From an uncultured Romboutsia sp. (GTDB lineage: Bacteria > Bacillota > Clostridia > Peptostreptococcales > Peptostreptococcaceae): a stretch of 5,355 bases of DNA. The notes under the pieces were generated by a model that saw only the letters and a program-made list of their open reading frames with translations, did not search any database and was not told the DNA's origin. The position numbers and the translations under genes were made by a program. This document shows, in pieces, positions 1 through 5,355 of the stretch (positions within the stretch are counted from its first letter, which is position 1; every line of letters starts with the position of its first letter). Where the stretch lies: the NCBI GenBank assembly GCA_937907205.1, contig CALESE010000007.1, positions 1 to 5,355 on the forward strand, given 5' to 3'.

Positions 1-46
1 TAAGGCGTGGTTGTTTTTATGTCATATCTATCACGAAGATGGCTAA

Positions 47-754
47 CATAGCCAAATTTTAAATAATTGCAAAAAAGCTATTTATGATATAAAGGAATAT
101 TCAGGTAAAATAGAAGGAATTATTGATATAGCTTGTAGTTCTATCCCTGAAAGCTATATACTACCTAAATTTATAAAAAATTTAACCCTTCAATATCCCG
201 ATGTTAAATTCTCAATTAATAACTATAATTCTCAAGTTGTAATTTCTGAGATTTTAGATGAAAAGATAAGCTTTGGTCTTGTTGGATATAAACCTAATAA
301 TGCTCAAATTCAATACATAGATTTAATGGATGATGAGCTTGTATTAATAACTCCTAAGGATCTATTATTGGATAATGATAATGGCTATATTAATATAACT
401 AAACTTAATAATCTCAAGTTTATTATGAGGAAGGAAGGTTCTGCTACACGTAATATAATAATAAGTAAATTAAAAGAATATGGTTTTAATGTAGATAATC
501 TTGACATAATAGCTCATGTTGAATCTAATAATTCTATTTTAGAAATGGTTAAACTTGGATTAGGGGCTTCTTTTGTATCTTATATTTCTGTAGCTAGTTA
601 CTTAGATAATAACAAATTAAATATTTATAAAATTAAAAATTTAGAATTGAAAAGAAAGTTTTATTTTATATACTCTAAGAAAAAAATTCTAACTCCATTA
701 GAAAATAAATTTGTATATAATCTATATGAATTTTTCAATAAAAATATACTCTAA
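47..754 (+). CDS. LysR-type transcriptional regulator, effector-binding domain only; 5' part missing and frame broken
   Basis: This is the C-terminal effector-binding domain of a LysR-family regulator (periplasmic-binding-protein fold, cytoplasmic, normally tetrameric). The frame is open from 47 to the TAA at 752-754, about 235 codons. It begins with HSQILNNCKKAIYDIKEYSG, the end of the linker helix, then runs into IDIACSSIPESYILPKFI and a YPDVKFSI strand, as at the start of this domain. Later come ISFGLVGYK, the MRKEGSATR segment (a Ser/Thr anion-binding loop in CysB-like members) and VKLGLGASFVS near the end. There is no ATG, GTG or TTG in frame before the ATG at 326, and that ATG lies inside the domain, so it is not the real start. 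The helix-turn-helix lies left of the window. TAA at 44-46 closes this frame, while 4-48 read in another frame resembles the GVVLT segment expected just upstream. The gene is therefore either a frameshifted pseudogene or damaged by sequence error at a contig end. The EGSATR region resembles regulators tied to sulfur or selenium metabolism, but the target is not assigned. Confidence 0.82.
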   Translation, partial: HSQILNNCKKAIYDIKEYSGKIEGIIDIACSSIPESYILPKFIKNLTLQYPDVKFSINNYNSQVVISEILDEKISFGLVGYKPNNAQIQYIDLMDDELVLITPKDLLLDNDNGYINITKLNNLKFIMRKEGSATRNIIISKLKEYGFNVDNLDIIAHVESNNSILEMVKLGLGASFVSYISVASYLDNNKLNIYKIKNLELKRKFYFIYSKKKILTPLENKFVYNLYEFFNKNIL

Positions 755-777
755 GCTTAAAACTTAGAGTATATTTT
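741..777. terminator. Bidirectional intrinsic terminator between convergent genes
   Basis: A perfect 15-base-pair stem is formed by 741-755 and 763-777 around a 7-base loop. The core pairs ACTCTAAG with CTTAGAGT. On the plus strand the stem runs straight into a T-rich tail (774-783 region), which is the standard intrinsic form for the LysR gene. That gene's stop codon lies inside the left arm. On the minus strand the stem starts four bases after the aminopeptidase stop codon and also ends in a T run followed by TATTG, so it can stop both converging transcripts. Confidence 0.9.
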
Positions 778-780
778 TGT

Positions 781-2166
781 TTATATAAAAAACGCTTTAT
801 ATCCTTTATACATTTGATATATATCTACTTTAGAAACTACCTCATATGGAGCATGCATACTTAAAACTCCAACACCACAGTCGATTACTTCTGAACCATA
901 ATTAGCCAATATATATGCTATTGTTCCTCCACCACCTTGGTCAATTTTACCAAGTTCAGCACTTTGCCATACTACATCTGCACTATTAAATATATTTCTC
1001 ACTTCGGCCATAAATTCAGCATTAGCATCATTACAACCACCTTTTCCTCTTGAACCAGTATATTTACTTAATACTATACCATTTCCTAAAAAAGCAGAAT
1101 TTCTCTTTTCGTAAGCTTGTGCATAATTAGGATCATATCCAGCAGCTACATCTGCCGATAATACTTTAGTATTAGTCATTGCTCTTCTAACTTTTAATTC
1201 ACTATAATTACCTTCTAATTCTATAAGCTCTGCTACAGTATTTTCAAAGAATCTTGATTGCATACCTGTGTTGCCTTGAGATCCAACTTCTTCTTTATCT
1301 ACACAAAGTGCTACTGCACAATAAGTAGGATTTTCTATATCCATTAATGCTTTTACTGCTGCATATGAACATACTCTATCATCATGACCATATGCTAAAA
1401 CCATAGACCTATCAAACCCTAAATCACGAGCTTTTCCAGAAGGAACTATTTCTATTTCTGCACTTATAAAATCTTCTTCTATCATATTATACTTTTCATT
1501 TAATAATTTTAATATATTTTGTTTTACAAGATGTTTATCTTCACCTTCTAATGGGATATTCCCCACTAGTAAATTTAATTTTTCGCCTAATATACCATCA
1601 GATAGTTTTTTTTGCATTTGATCTGATGCTAAATGAGGTAATAAATCTGTTACACAAAATATTGGGTCTGATTCATCTTCACCTATACAAATATCTACTT
1701 TTTTTCCACTACTTAAAATTACAACTCCATGAATTGCTAAAGGTATAGTTGTCCATTGATATTTCTTTATTCCACCATAGTAGTGAGTTTTTAAAAATCC
1801 TAAGTTATCTTCTTCATAAAGTGGATTTGGCTTTAAGTCTAACCTAGGTGCATCAATATGCCCTCCAACTATTCTCATACCATTTTCTAGTGTTTTTTTT
1901 CCTATTACAAATAGTGCAACTGACTTATCTTTATTTATTGCATAAATTTTATCCCCTGAATTAATATTACCTTTATTAATAGCTTCATCTAATGAAATAT
2001 ATCCATTTTCTTTTGCCATTTTTACAATTTCTTTAGCTGAAGTTCTTTCTGTCTTACCATTGTCTAAAAAATTCATATAACCTTTAGCATAATTCATAAC
2101 TTCATCTATGTTATTATTTTCTCTTTCAAATTCCCAAGCATTTTGTAAATCATAGTTTAATTTCAT
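781..2166 (-). CDS. M18-family zinc aminopeptidase (aspartyl aminopeptidase-like)
   Basis: This is a complete 461-residue cytosolic metallo-aminopeptidase that removes N-terminal residues from peptides, using a two-metal site; the family forms large tetrahedral dodecamers. Family landmarks appear in order: GGHIDAPRLDLKP (101-113), YYGGIKKYQW (129-138), YGHDDRVCSY (259-268), DKEEVGSQG (290-298), SADVAAGYDPNY (337-348), GGCNDANAEF (376-385), DQGGGGTIAY (409-418) and SMHAPYEVVSK (436-446). By comparison with M18 enzymes the metal ligands should be H103, D262 (bridging), E293, D339 and H438, with E292 as the general base; all are present, so the enzyme looks active. Length is normal for bacterial M18. 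The start is well set: GGAGGGG at 2177-2171 lies about six bases before the ATG. The gene follows the DUF896 gene by 51 bases in the same direction and ends against the shared terminator. Substrate preference (Asp/Glu or broader) cannot be read from the sequence. Confidence 0.95.
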   Translation of the reverse strand: MKLNYDLQNAWEFERENNNIDEVMNYAKGYMNFLDNGKTERTSAKEIVKMAKENGYISLDEAINKGNINSGDKIYAINKDKSVALFVIGKKTLENGMRIVGGHIDAPRLDLKPNPLYEEDNLGFLKTHYYGGIKKYQWTTIPLAIHGVVILSSGKKVDICIGEDESDPIFCVTDLLPHLASDQMQKKLSDGILGEKLNLLVGNIPLEGEDKHLVKQNILKLLNEKYNMIEEDFISAEIEIVPSGKARDLGFDRSMVLAYGHDDRVCSYAAVKALMDIENPTYCAVALCVDKEEVGSQGNTGMQSRFFENTVAELIELEGNYSELKVRRAMTNTKVLSADVAAGYDPNYAQAYEKRNSAFLGNGIVLSKYTGSRGKGGCNDANAEFMAEVRNIFNSADVVWQSAELGKIDQGGGGTIAYILANYGSEVIDCGVGVLSMHAPYEVVSKVDIYQMYKGYKAFFI

Positions 2167-2217
2167 ACTACCCCTCCAAAATTTTTATTTAAACTTAGTA
2201 ATATTAAATACTAATGT

Positions 2218-2427
2218 TTAGTTTTTATTATTTTTCATGTATTCTTCGTATTCTTGTGGTGAAACTACTTTTACATTTTCAAGTCTAGATCTAAAATGTG
2301 ATCTAAAGTGAGCTAAATACTCTTTTCTTAACTCATCTCTTTCTTTTAGTTCTTCTGTTGTTAAACCTTCACCTTTATTTTTCTTCGCTAATTCATTTAT
2401 TCTATCTAATTTCTTTTGATCAAACAT
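2218..2427 (-). CDS. DUF896 (UPF0291, YnzC-like) small cytoplasmic protein
   Basis: This 69-residue, highly charged, helical protein has the DUF896 pattern: RINELAKKNKGEGLTTEEL (9-27) followed by RDELRKEYLAHFRSHFRSRL (30-49) and NVKVVSP (51-57). Bacillus subtilis YnzC is the family prototype. It is a small two-helix protein encoded in the SOS-induced yneA operon, and its molecular role is unclear. No signal peptide or membrane segment is seen. The N-terminus lines up with the usual family start (Met, a few residues, then the RINEL helix), so the ATG at 2427 is right. The nearest good ribosome binding site lies 36 bases upstream, across a hairpin (separate entry). The gene starts 50 bases after the MocR gene and ends 51 bases before the aminopeptidase, all in one direction. 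No yneA-like gene is nearby and I found no LexA box, so SOS control is not supported here. Confidence 0.93.
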   Translation of the reverse strand: MFDQKKLDRINELAKKNKGEGLTTEELKERDELRKEYLAHFRSHFRSRLENVKVVSPQEYEEYMKNNKN

Positions 2428-2436
2428 TTTATAATT

Positions 2437-2471
2437 ATACTTAAATTTCTAAAATTAAGTATTCTCCTTTC
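2437..2471 (-). promoter_or_regulatory. Distant ribosome binding site of the DUF896 gene, with an intervening hairpin
   Basis: On the minus strand GAAAGGAG (2471-2464) is the only good ribosome binding site upstream of the DUF896 start, but it is separated from the ATG at 2427 by 36 bases. Nearly all of that gap is an inverted repeat: ATACTTAA (2462-2455) pairs with TTAAGTAT (2444-2437) across a 10-base loop. If folded, the stem removes 26 bases and leaves about 10 between the binding site and the ATG. The stem has only one G:C pair, so it is weak. No start codon lies at normal spacing after GAAAGGAG, and stops (TAA, TAG) close the DUF896 frame upstream of its ATG. Confidence 0.5.
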
Positions 2472-2477
2472 ATTACT

Positions 2478-3899
2478 TTAATAAAATATTTTATTACTTT
2501 TTACATTTATAATTTTTTTATAGTTTTTTAAAAACTCATCTAAATTATCATCTATTATAGATATTCCCTTTTCTAATTCTGCTATACTTGTATTTGCTAT
2601 ATTTATTCTAAAGTATCTATCTTCTATTATATTATCAAAAAAATATGTTCCAGGTAGTACTGATACTCCTTTTTTTAATATAAAATCAGTAAAATCTTTA
2701 GATAAATATCCTCTAGGTAATTCTATAAAAAAATTTATTCCTCCATTTGAGTTTCTTATCTTTAGTTTTTTACCTAATTTGTCATTGATTAATTTTTTAG
2801 CTAATTTATATTTTTTAGTATAAATCTCCTCTATGACTTTTAGATAGTTATTCCAATTAAAATATTCCATATAATAATACATTGATTTTTGTATAAGTCC
2901 AGGTGTTGATATATCTGAAGAATATTTTGCCCATAAAACTTTCTCTAATAATTCATCTGGCATTTCAATAATACCCAATCTAAGTCCAGGCATAAGTAGT
3001 TTTGAAAAACTTTTTATATATATAACTCTATTTTTATCGTCATAACTTTTAACTGTTCTATTATCATTAGAATCAAATTTAAAGTCACTAATAAAGTCAT
3101 CTTCTACTATATAAAAATCATATTCATCAGCTAGTTCTATAAGCTTTTTCTTTTTATATGATGAATATGATATTCCTGTAGGATTTTGAAAATTTGGCAT
3201 TGTATATATAAGTTTTGGTTTAAACTTATCAAGTTTTAATTTTAGTATACCAATATCAATACCATCATCTAACATTGGTATTGGTATTATTTTAGCTCCT
3301 TTACTTTTGAAAACTTCAATAGCACCACCATAGGTAGGCTCCTCTACAAATACTACATCTAAATAATTTATAATACCTTTACATACAATATCTATTCCTT
3401 GTTGAGCTCCAGATATTATTTGAATATTATCTTTAGTTGTATCTATTTTTATATCTTTCAAATAATCTACTATTTTTTCTCTTAAATTTATATCCCCTAA
3501 TCCTTCGTCATATTCAAATATAGAATTATCATCTTCTGATAAAGCCATATTTATAGCTTTTTTAAAATCATTTATAGGAAATAATTCAGATGATGGATTT
3601 CCACTATCGAAATGTATTATTCCTTCTTTTTTTAAGTTTAACGTTTCTTTATCTTCTTTTCTAAATGATACAAATGTTCCACTACCTATAGATTTATATA
3701 CATACCCTTCTTTTTCTAATAATTCATATGCCTTTACTATAGTTGTATTATTTACATTTATATGTTTTGATAATTTTCTTATTGGTGGTAATTTTTCATG
3801 TGCTTTTATATCTTTTTGTAGTATTAAATTTTTTATATGATTATATACTTGAATATACTTTATTGATATTTCGTCTATATTTATATCATATTTATCCAT
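2478..3899 (-). CDS. MocR/GabR-type regulator: GntR winged helix fused to PLP-dependent aminotransferase domain
   Basis: This is a complete 473-residue protein. Residues 14-78 are a GntR-type winged helix: YIQVYNHIKNLI, then LPPIRKLSKHINVNNTTIVK, then a wing ending GSGTFVS. A linker follows, and from about 94 to the end there is a fold-type I aminotransferase domain. Its landmarks are SGAQQGID (163-170), PNFQNPTG (235-242), EDDF (266-269), SFSK (297-300), PGLRLG (304-309) and RINIA (431-435). By spacing against B. subtilis GabR, D267 should pair with the pyridine nitrogen, K300 form the Schiff base, R307 hold the phosphate and R431 bind a substrate carboxylate. F269 replaces the tyrosine usual in EDDY. 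In this family PLP and an amino acid or aldehyde are sensed as effectors, as GabR does with GABA and PdxR with PLP. A GGTGAT at 3908-3903 is a modest, close ribosome binding site. The gene is divergent from the SpoVB-type gene and upstream of the DUF896 gene. Ligand and target are unknown. Confidence 0.93.
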   Translation of the reverse strand: MDKYDINIDEISIKYIQVYNHIKNLILQKDIKAHEKLPPIRKLSKHINVNNTTIVKAYELLEKEGYVYKSIGSGTFVSFRKEDKETLNLKKEGIIHFDSGNPSSELFPINDFKKAINMALSEDDNSIFEYDEGLGDINLREKIVDYLKDIKIDTTKDNIQIISGAQQGIDIVCKGIINYLDVVFVEEPTYGGAIEVFKSKGAKIIPIPMLDDGIDIGILKLKLDKFKPKLIYTMPNFQNPTGISYSSYKKKKLIELADEYDFYIVEDDFISDFKFDSNDNRTVKSYDDKNRVIYIKSFSKLLMPGLRLGIIEMPDELLEKVLWAKYSSDISTPGLIQKSMYYYMEYFNWNNYLKVIEEIYTKKYKLAKKLINDKLGKKLKIRNSNGGINFFIELPRGYLSKDFTDFILKKGVSVLPGTYFFDNIIEDRYFRINIANTSIAELEKGISIIDDNLDEFLKNYKKIINVKSNKIFY

Positions 3900-3920
3900 A
3901 TCATCACCATTTATATTTTT

Positions 3921-3950
3921 CTAATAAATTATGTTTAATATATTTATTAG
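3921..3950. repeat. Inverted repeat, candidate operator upstream of the MocR gene
   Basis: CTAATAAAT (3921-3929) and ATTTATTAG (3942-3950) are perfect 9-base arms around a 12-base spacer. The arm centres are 21 bases apart, two helical turns, which suits a dimeric regulator. The repeat lies 22-51 bases upstream of the MocR start codon and just downstream of that gene's candidate -10. It shares its CTAATAA half-site with the palindrome at 4007-4020. Chance remains possible in such AT-rich DNA. Confidence 0.45.
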
Positions 3951-3966
3951 TGTGTAGTATGTATAT

Positions 3967-3996
3967 ATAATACCAAACTTTAACTTAAAATGGTAA
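3967..3996 (-). promoter_or_regulatory. Candidate promoter of the MocR gene
   Basis: On the minus strand TTACCA (3996-3991, four of six matches to TTGACA) and TATTAT (3972-3967, five of six matches to TATAAT) are spaced by 18 bases. Transcription would begin near 3960, leaving a leader of about 60 bases that contains the inverted repeat at 3950-3921. The short TACCA/TGGTA inverted repeat falls on the two promoter hexamers. The match is only moderate and AT-rich DNA gives many such hits. Confidence 0.35.
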
Positions 3997-4006
3997 AATT
4001 TTATGC

Positions 4007-4020
4007 CTAATAATTATTAG
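4007..4020. repeat. Perfect 14-base palindrome, candidate operator upstream of the SpoVB-type gene
   Basis: CTAATAATTATTAG equals its own reverse complement over all 14 bases. Its half-site CTAATAA matches the arms of the inverted repeat at 3921-3950, so four copies of the half-site (two per strand) lie in one intergenic region. It is about 19 bases upstream of a TATAAT at 4039-4044, roughly where a -35 element would be, so a bound protein there could repress the plus-strand gene. Confidence 0.45.
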
Positions 4021-4038
4021 AATTATCTTTTATATAAA

Positions 4039-4044
4039 TATAAT
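4039..4044 (+). promoter_or_regulatory. Candidate -10 element for the SpoVB-type gene
   Basis: TATAAT is a perfect housekeeping -10 match, 51 bases upstream of the TTG start. The -35 position at 17-base spacing reads ATTAGA (4016-4021), which is poor. The overlapping AATATAAT (4037-4044) also partly resembles the CATA-type -10 of the mother-cell factor sigma-E, which drives spoVB in Bacillus, but I could not find a matching sigma-E -35. The sigma factor therefore stays open. Confidence 0.3.
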
Positions 4045-4080
4045 TATTTTTTATATTATTGTTGAATATATTTAAACATG

Positions 4081-4090
4081 AGGGGGGTGA
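4081..4090 (+). promoter_or_regulatory. Strong ribosome binding site that fixes a TTG start
   Basis: AGGGGGGTGA contains GGGTGA and a run of six G in otherwise A/T-only surroundings. It lies four bases before TTG at 4095-4097. The ATG at 4078 is in another frame and meets TGA after six codons (4096-4098). The frame of the flippase has no ATG or GTG upstream, and its first internal ATG comes at codon 51, which would remove the first membrane segment. The TTG is therefore the start. Confidence 0.8.
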
Positions 4091-4094
4091 TTTA

Positions 4095-5355
4095 TTGAGG
4101 TTACCTAATCTTTTATTATCTACCATTATATTATTTCTATCTAATATCACAGTTAGAATTCTTGGGTTTATTTATAAAATATTTTTATCTAACTCAATAG
4201 GAGAAACTGGCTTAGGTATATATCATATAATATTTAATTTTTTAATGATTTGTCTTGCTTTTACTACCACTGGAATACCTACTGCACTTAGTTGTTTAGT
4301 TGCTAAAAATAAAGCTAAAAATAACAAACATAATACAAATGTACTTTTTGTATCTACATTATACATTGCATTTTTTATTTCCTTATTTATTTCTTTATTT
4401 ATATATTTAAATTCAAATTATATATCTCTAAAATTATTAAATAATCCTAAACTAAATTTATTTGTTTTATCTATATGTCCAGCTATAGTAGTTATAACAT
4501 TATCTAATATTCTTAGAGGATATTATTATGGCATAAAAGAGGTTATTGTACCTGCTATTGGTCAAATATTGGAACAAATAAGCAAAATTATATTTGTTTA
4601 TTTAATTATAATGTATATAAATAATAAAGAAATAAACTGTTATCTAGCTCTTTTAGGTATTTCTGTTGGAGAGTGTGTAAATATATTATTTATAAGTATA
4701 TGCCTATATAGAAATACTAATTTATTAAATAAATATACTATAAATATTAAAGATTTCTACAATGCATCTATCGAAGCAATAAAGATGTCTATACCTATAA
4801 CATGCAATAAAATGTCTAGTACTCTATTACATTCTATTAGCTCTATGATAGTTCCATCAAGATTAGCTTTATCTGGAATATCATATACTAAATCACTTAG
4901 TATGTATGGAATTATAAGTGGTATGGTTATGCCATTTGTATACTTACCATTTACAGTTGGATCTGCATTAGTTGTAAATTTAATACCAAGTATTTCTCAA
5001 GAAATGGCTCTTTGCAGATATAAAAATGTTTATAAAAAAATTTATTATTCATTATTATTAACTTTTACAGTAGGTATTTGTTTTTCATTATTTTTTTATT
5101 TTTTTTCAGATAAGCTTTGCTTACTTGTATTTAATAATGAACTAGCAGGAACTTATCTTAAAGCTATGTTTTTGGTTCCATTATTTATGTCTTTAAATCA
5201 AACTTTATCAGGAATACTTCATTCTATAAAAAAAGAAGTTATATCTAGCGTAATAACTATATCTACTATGTTTATACAAATTATAATGTTGTATTTTTTA
5301 CTTCCTATTCCTGCTGTTAATATTTATGCATATATTTATACAATAACGTTTATAT
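4095..5355 (+). CDS. spoVB: SpoVB-type multi-pass membrane flippase (MOP/PST superfamily), 3' truncated by window end
   Basis: An open frame of 420 codons begins at TTG 4095 and is still open at the right edge. The family is usually about 500-540 residues, so roughly four fifths is present. It encodes a polytopic inner-membrane protein of the polysaccharide/lipid transporter class that includes SpoVB, proposed to move lipid-linked precursors for spore cortex peptidoglycan. Visible family features: a first membrane segment ending RILGFIYKIFLSNSIGETGL (21-40), LGIYHIIFNF (40-49), the TTTGIPTALSCLVAK segment (57-71), NILRGYYYGIKEVIVPAIGQ (138-157) then ILEQ (158-161), an internal second-half start at MSIPIT (231-236), YGIISGMVMPF (271-281) and LIPSISQEMA (296-305). 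About eleven to twelve hydrophobic helices can be counted. Start choice is set by the ribosome binding site at 4081-4090. It is divergent from the MocR gene. YkvU- or YtgP-like relatives are the main alternatives; the RGYYYG and LEQ segments and the SALVVNLIPSISQ region favour SpoVB. Confidence 0.88.
   Translation, partial: MRLPNLLLSTIILFLSNITVRILGFIYKIFLSNSIGETGLGIYHIIFNFLMICLAFTTTGIPTALSCLVAKNKAKNNKHNTNVLFVSTLYIAFFISLFISLFIYLNSNYISLKLLNNPKLNLFVLSICPAIVVITLSNILRGYYYGIKEVIVPAIGQILEQISKIIFVYLIIMYINNKEINCYLALLGISVGECVNILFISICLYRNTNLLNKYTINIKDFYNASIEAIKMSIPITCNKMSSTLLHSISSMIVPSRLALSGISYTKSLSMYGIISGMVMPFVYLPFTVGSALVVNLIPSISQEMALCRYKNVYKKIYYSLLLTFTVGICFSLFFYFFSDKLCLLVFNNELAGTYLKAMFLVPLFMSLNQTLSGILHSIKKEVISSVITISTMFIQIIMLYFLLPIPAVNIYAYIYTITFI

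Larger units (their letters stand above)
3900..4094. other. Divergent intergenic region with promoters and inverted repeats
   Basis: These 195 bases separate the MocR and SpoVB-type start codons and must hold the promoters of both. The stretch is almost entirely A/T apart from the ribosome binding sites at its two ends. It contains the inverted repeats at 3921-3950 and 4007-4020, a shorter TACCA/TGGTA pair (3971-3975 and 3991-3995), a minus-strand promoter candidate (3996-3967) and a plus-strand TATAAT (4039-4044). I see no riboswitch-like conserved core or RNA gene in it. Confidence 0.75.

Noticed and set aside
326..754. Reading the LysR fragment as a complete 142-residue protein starting at ATG 326
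   Set aside because: The same frame continues upstream to 47 with a clear LysR effector-domain sequence, and the ATG falls in the middle of that domain without a ribosome binding site.
1551..1748. 65-codon open frame on the plus strand
   Set aside because: It lies wholly antisense inside the M18 aminopeptidase gene, has a low-complexity Leu/His-rich translation and no ribosome binding site; it is a shadow of the real gene.
2191..2219. Imperfect hairpin between the DUF896 and aminopeptidase genes (10 pairs, one bulge)
   Set aside because: The stem is nearly all A/T and on the minus strand is followed by AAATAAAAA rather than a T run, so it does not look like a terminator; chance is likely.
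2441..2473. Ten-codon frame on the minus strand (MKGEYLILEI) overlapping the GAAAGGAG site
   Set aside because: It has no ribosome binding site of its own, contains the one meant for the next gene, and is short enough to be chance.
2479..2496. Perfect 18-base A/T palindrome at the end of the MocR gene
   Set aside because: It consists only of A and T, has no loop and no T-run after it, and partly encodes the C-terminus; such palindromes are expected in this composition. It is not a credible terminator.
3743..3970. 75-codon open frame on the plus strand
   Set aside because: It is mostly antisense to the start of the MocR gene and runs into the intergenic region. Its Tyr/Leu-rich translation reflects AT-rich antisense DNA and no family is recognisable.
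1..5355. CRISPR array, insertion sequence, tRNA/rRNA, toxin-antitoxin pair or defence system
   Set aside because: No spaced direct repeats, transposase motifs, terminal repeats or RNA-gene signatures were seen on either strand, and the gaps between genes are too small to hide one.

Overview
The window is chromosomal DNA from an AT-rich, Gram-positive, endospore-forming anaerobe. The likely group is Clostridia, and Peptostreptococcaceae (relatives of Clostridioides, Romboutsia or Paraclostridium) fits best. The reasons are the very low GC with A/T-ending codons, strong GGAGG-type ribosome binding sites, a DUF896 protein, an M18 aminopeptidase and a SpoVB-type sporulation flippase. The placement is an inference from codon use and protein families, not from a search.

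Layout. (1) Positions 1-754, plus strand: the effector-binding half of a LysR-type regulator. The DNA-binding half lies off the left edge, and the reading frame is broken near position 45. (2) Positions 741-777: a strong hairpin terminator that overlaps the LysR stop codon and sits directly against the end of the next, convergent gene, so it can serve both. (3) Positions 3899 down to 781, minus strand: three genes in one direction. They are a MocR/GabR-type regulator (GntR-type winged helix fused to a fold-type I aminotransferase domain), a 69-residue DUF896 protein, and a complete M18 zinc aminopeptidase. The gaps are 50 and 51 bases and no convincing terminator lies between the genes, so they could share a transcript. 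(4) Positions 3900-4094: a divergent intergenic region with two inverted repeats that share the half-site CTAATAA. (5) Position 4095 to the right edge, plus strand: the first 420 codons of a SpoVB-type multi-pass flippase that begins with TTG and runs out of the window.

How the parts may work together. The MocR regulator is divergent from the SpoVB-type gene. The repeats between them are candidate sites for its autoregulation or for control of the flippase. MocR proteins often control a divergent neighbour, but nothing here names the ligand. The DUF896 protein has an ordinary ribosome binding site that lies unusually far upstream (36 bases) of its start codon, and the gap holds a hairpin that would bring the two to about 10 bases.

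I did not find a new multi-gene system. The gene content is ordinary housekeeping, regulatory and sporulation content. The points worth a second look are small: the hairpin-bridged ribosome binding site, the CTAATAA repeats, and the broken LysR frame.
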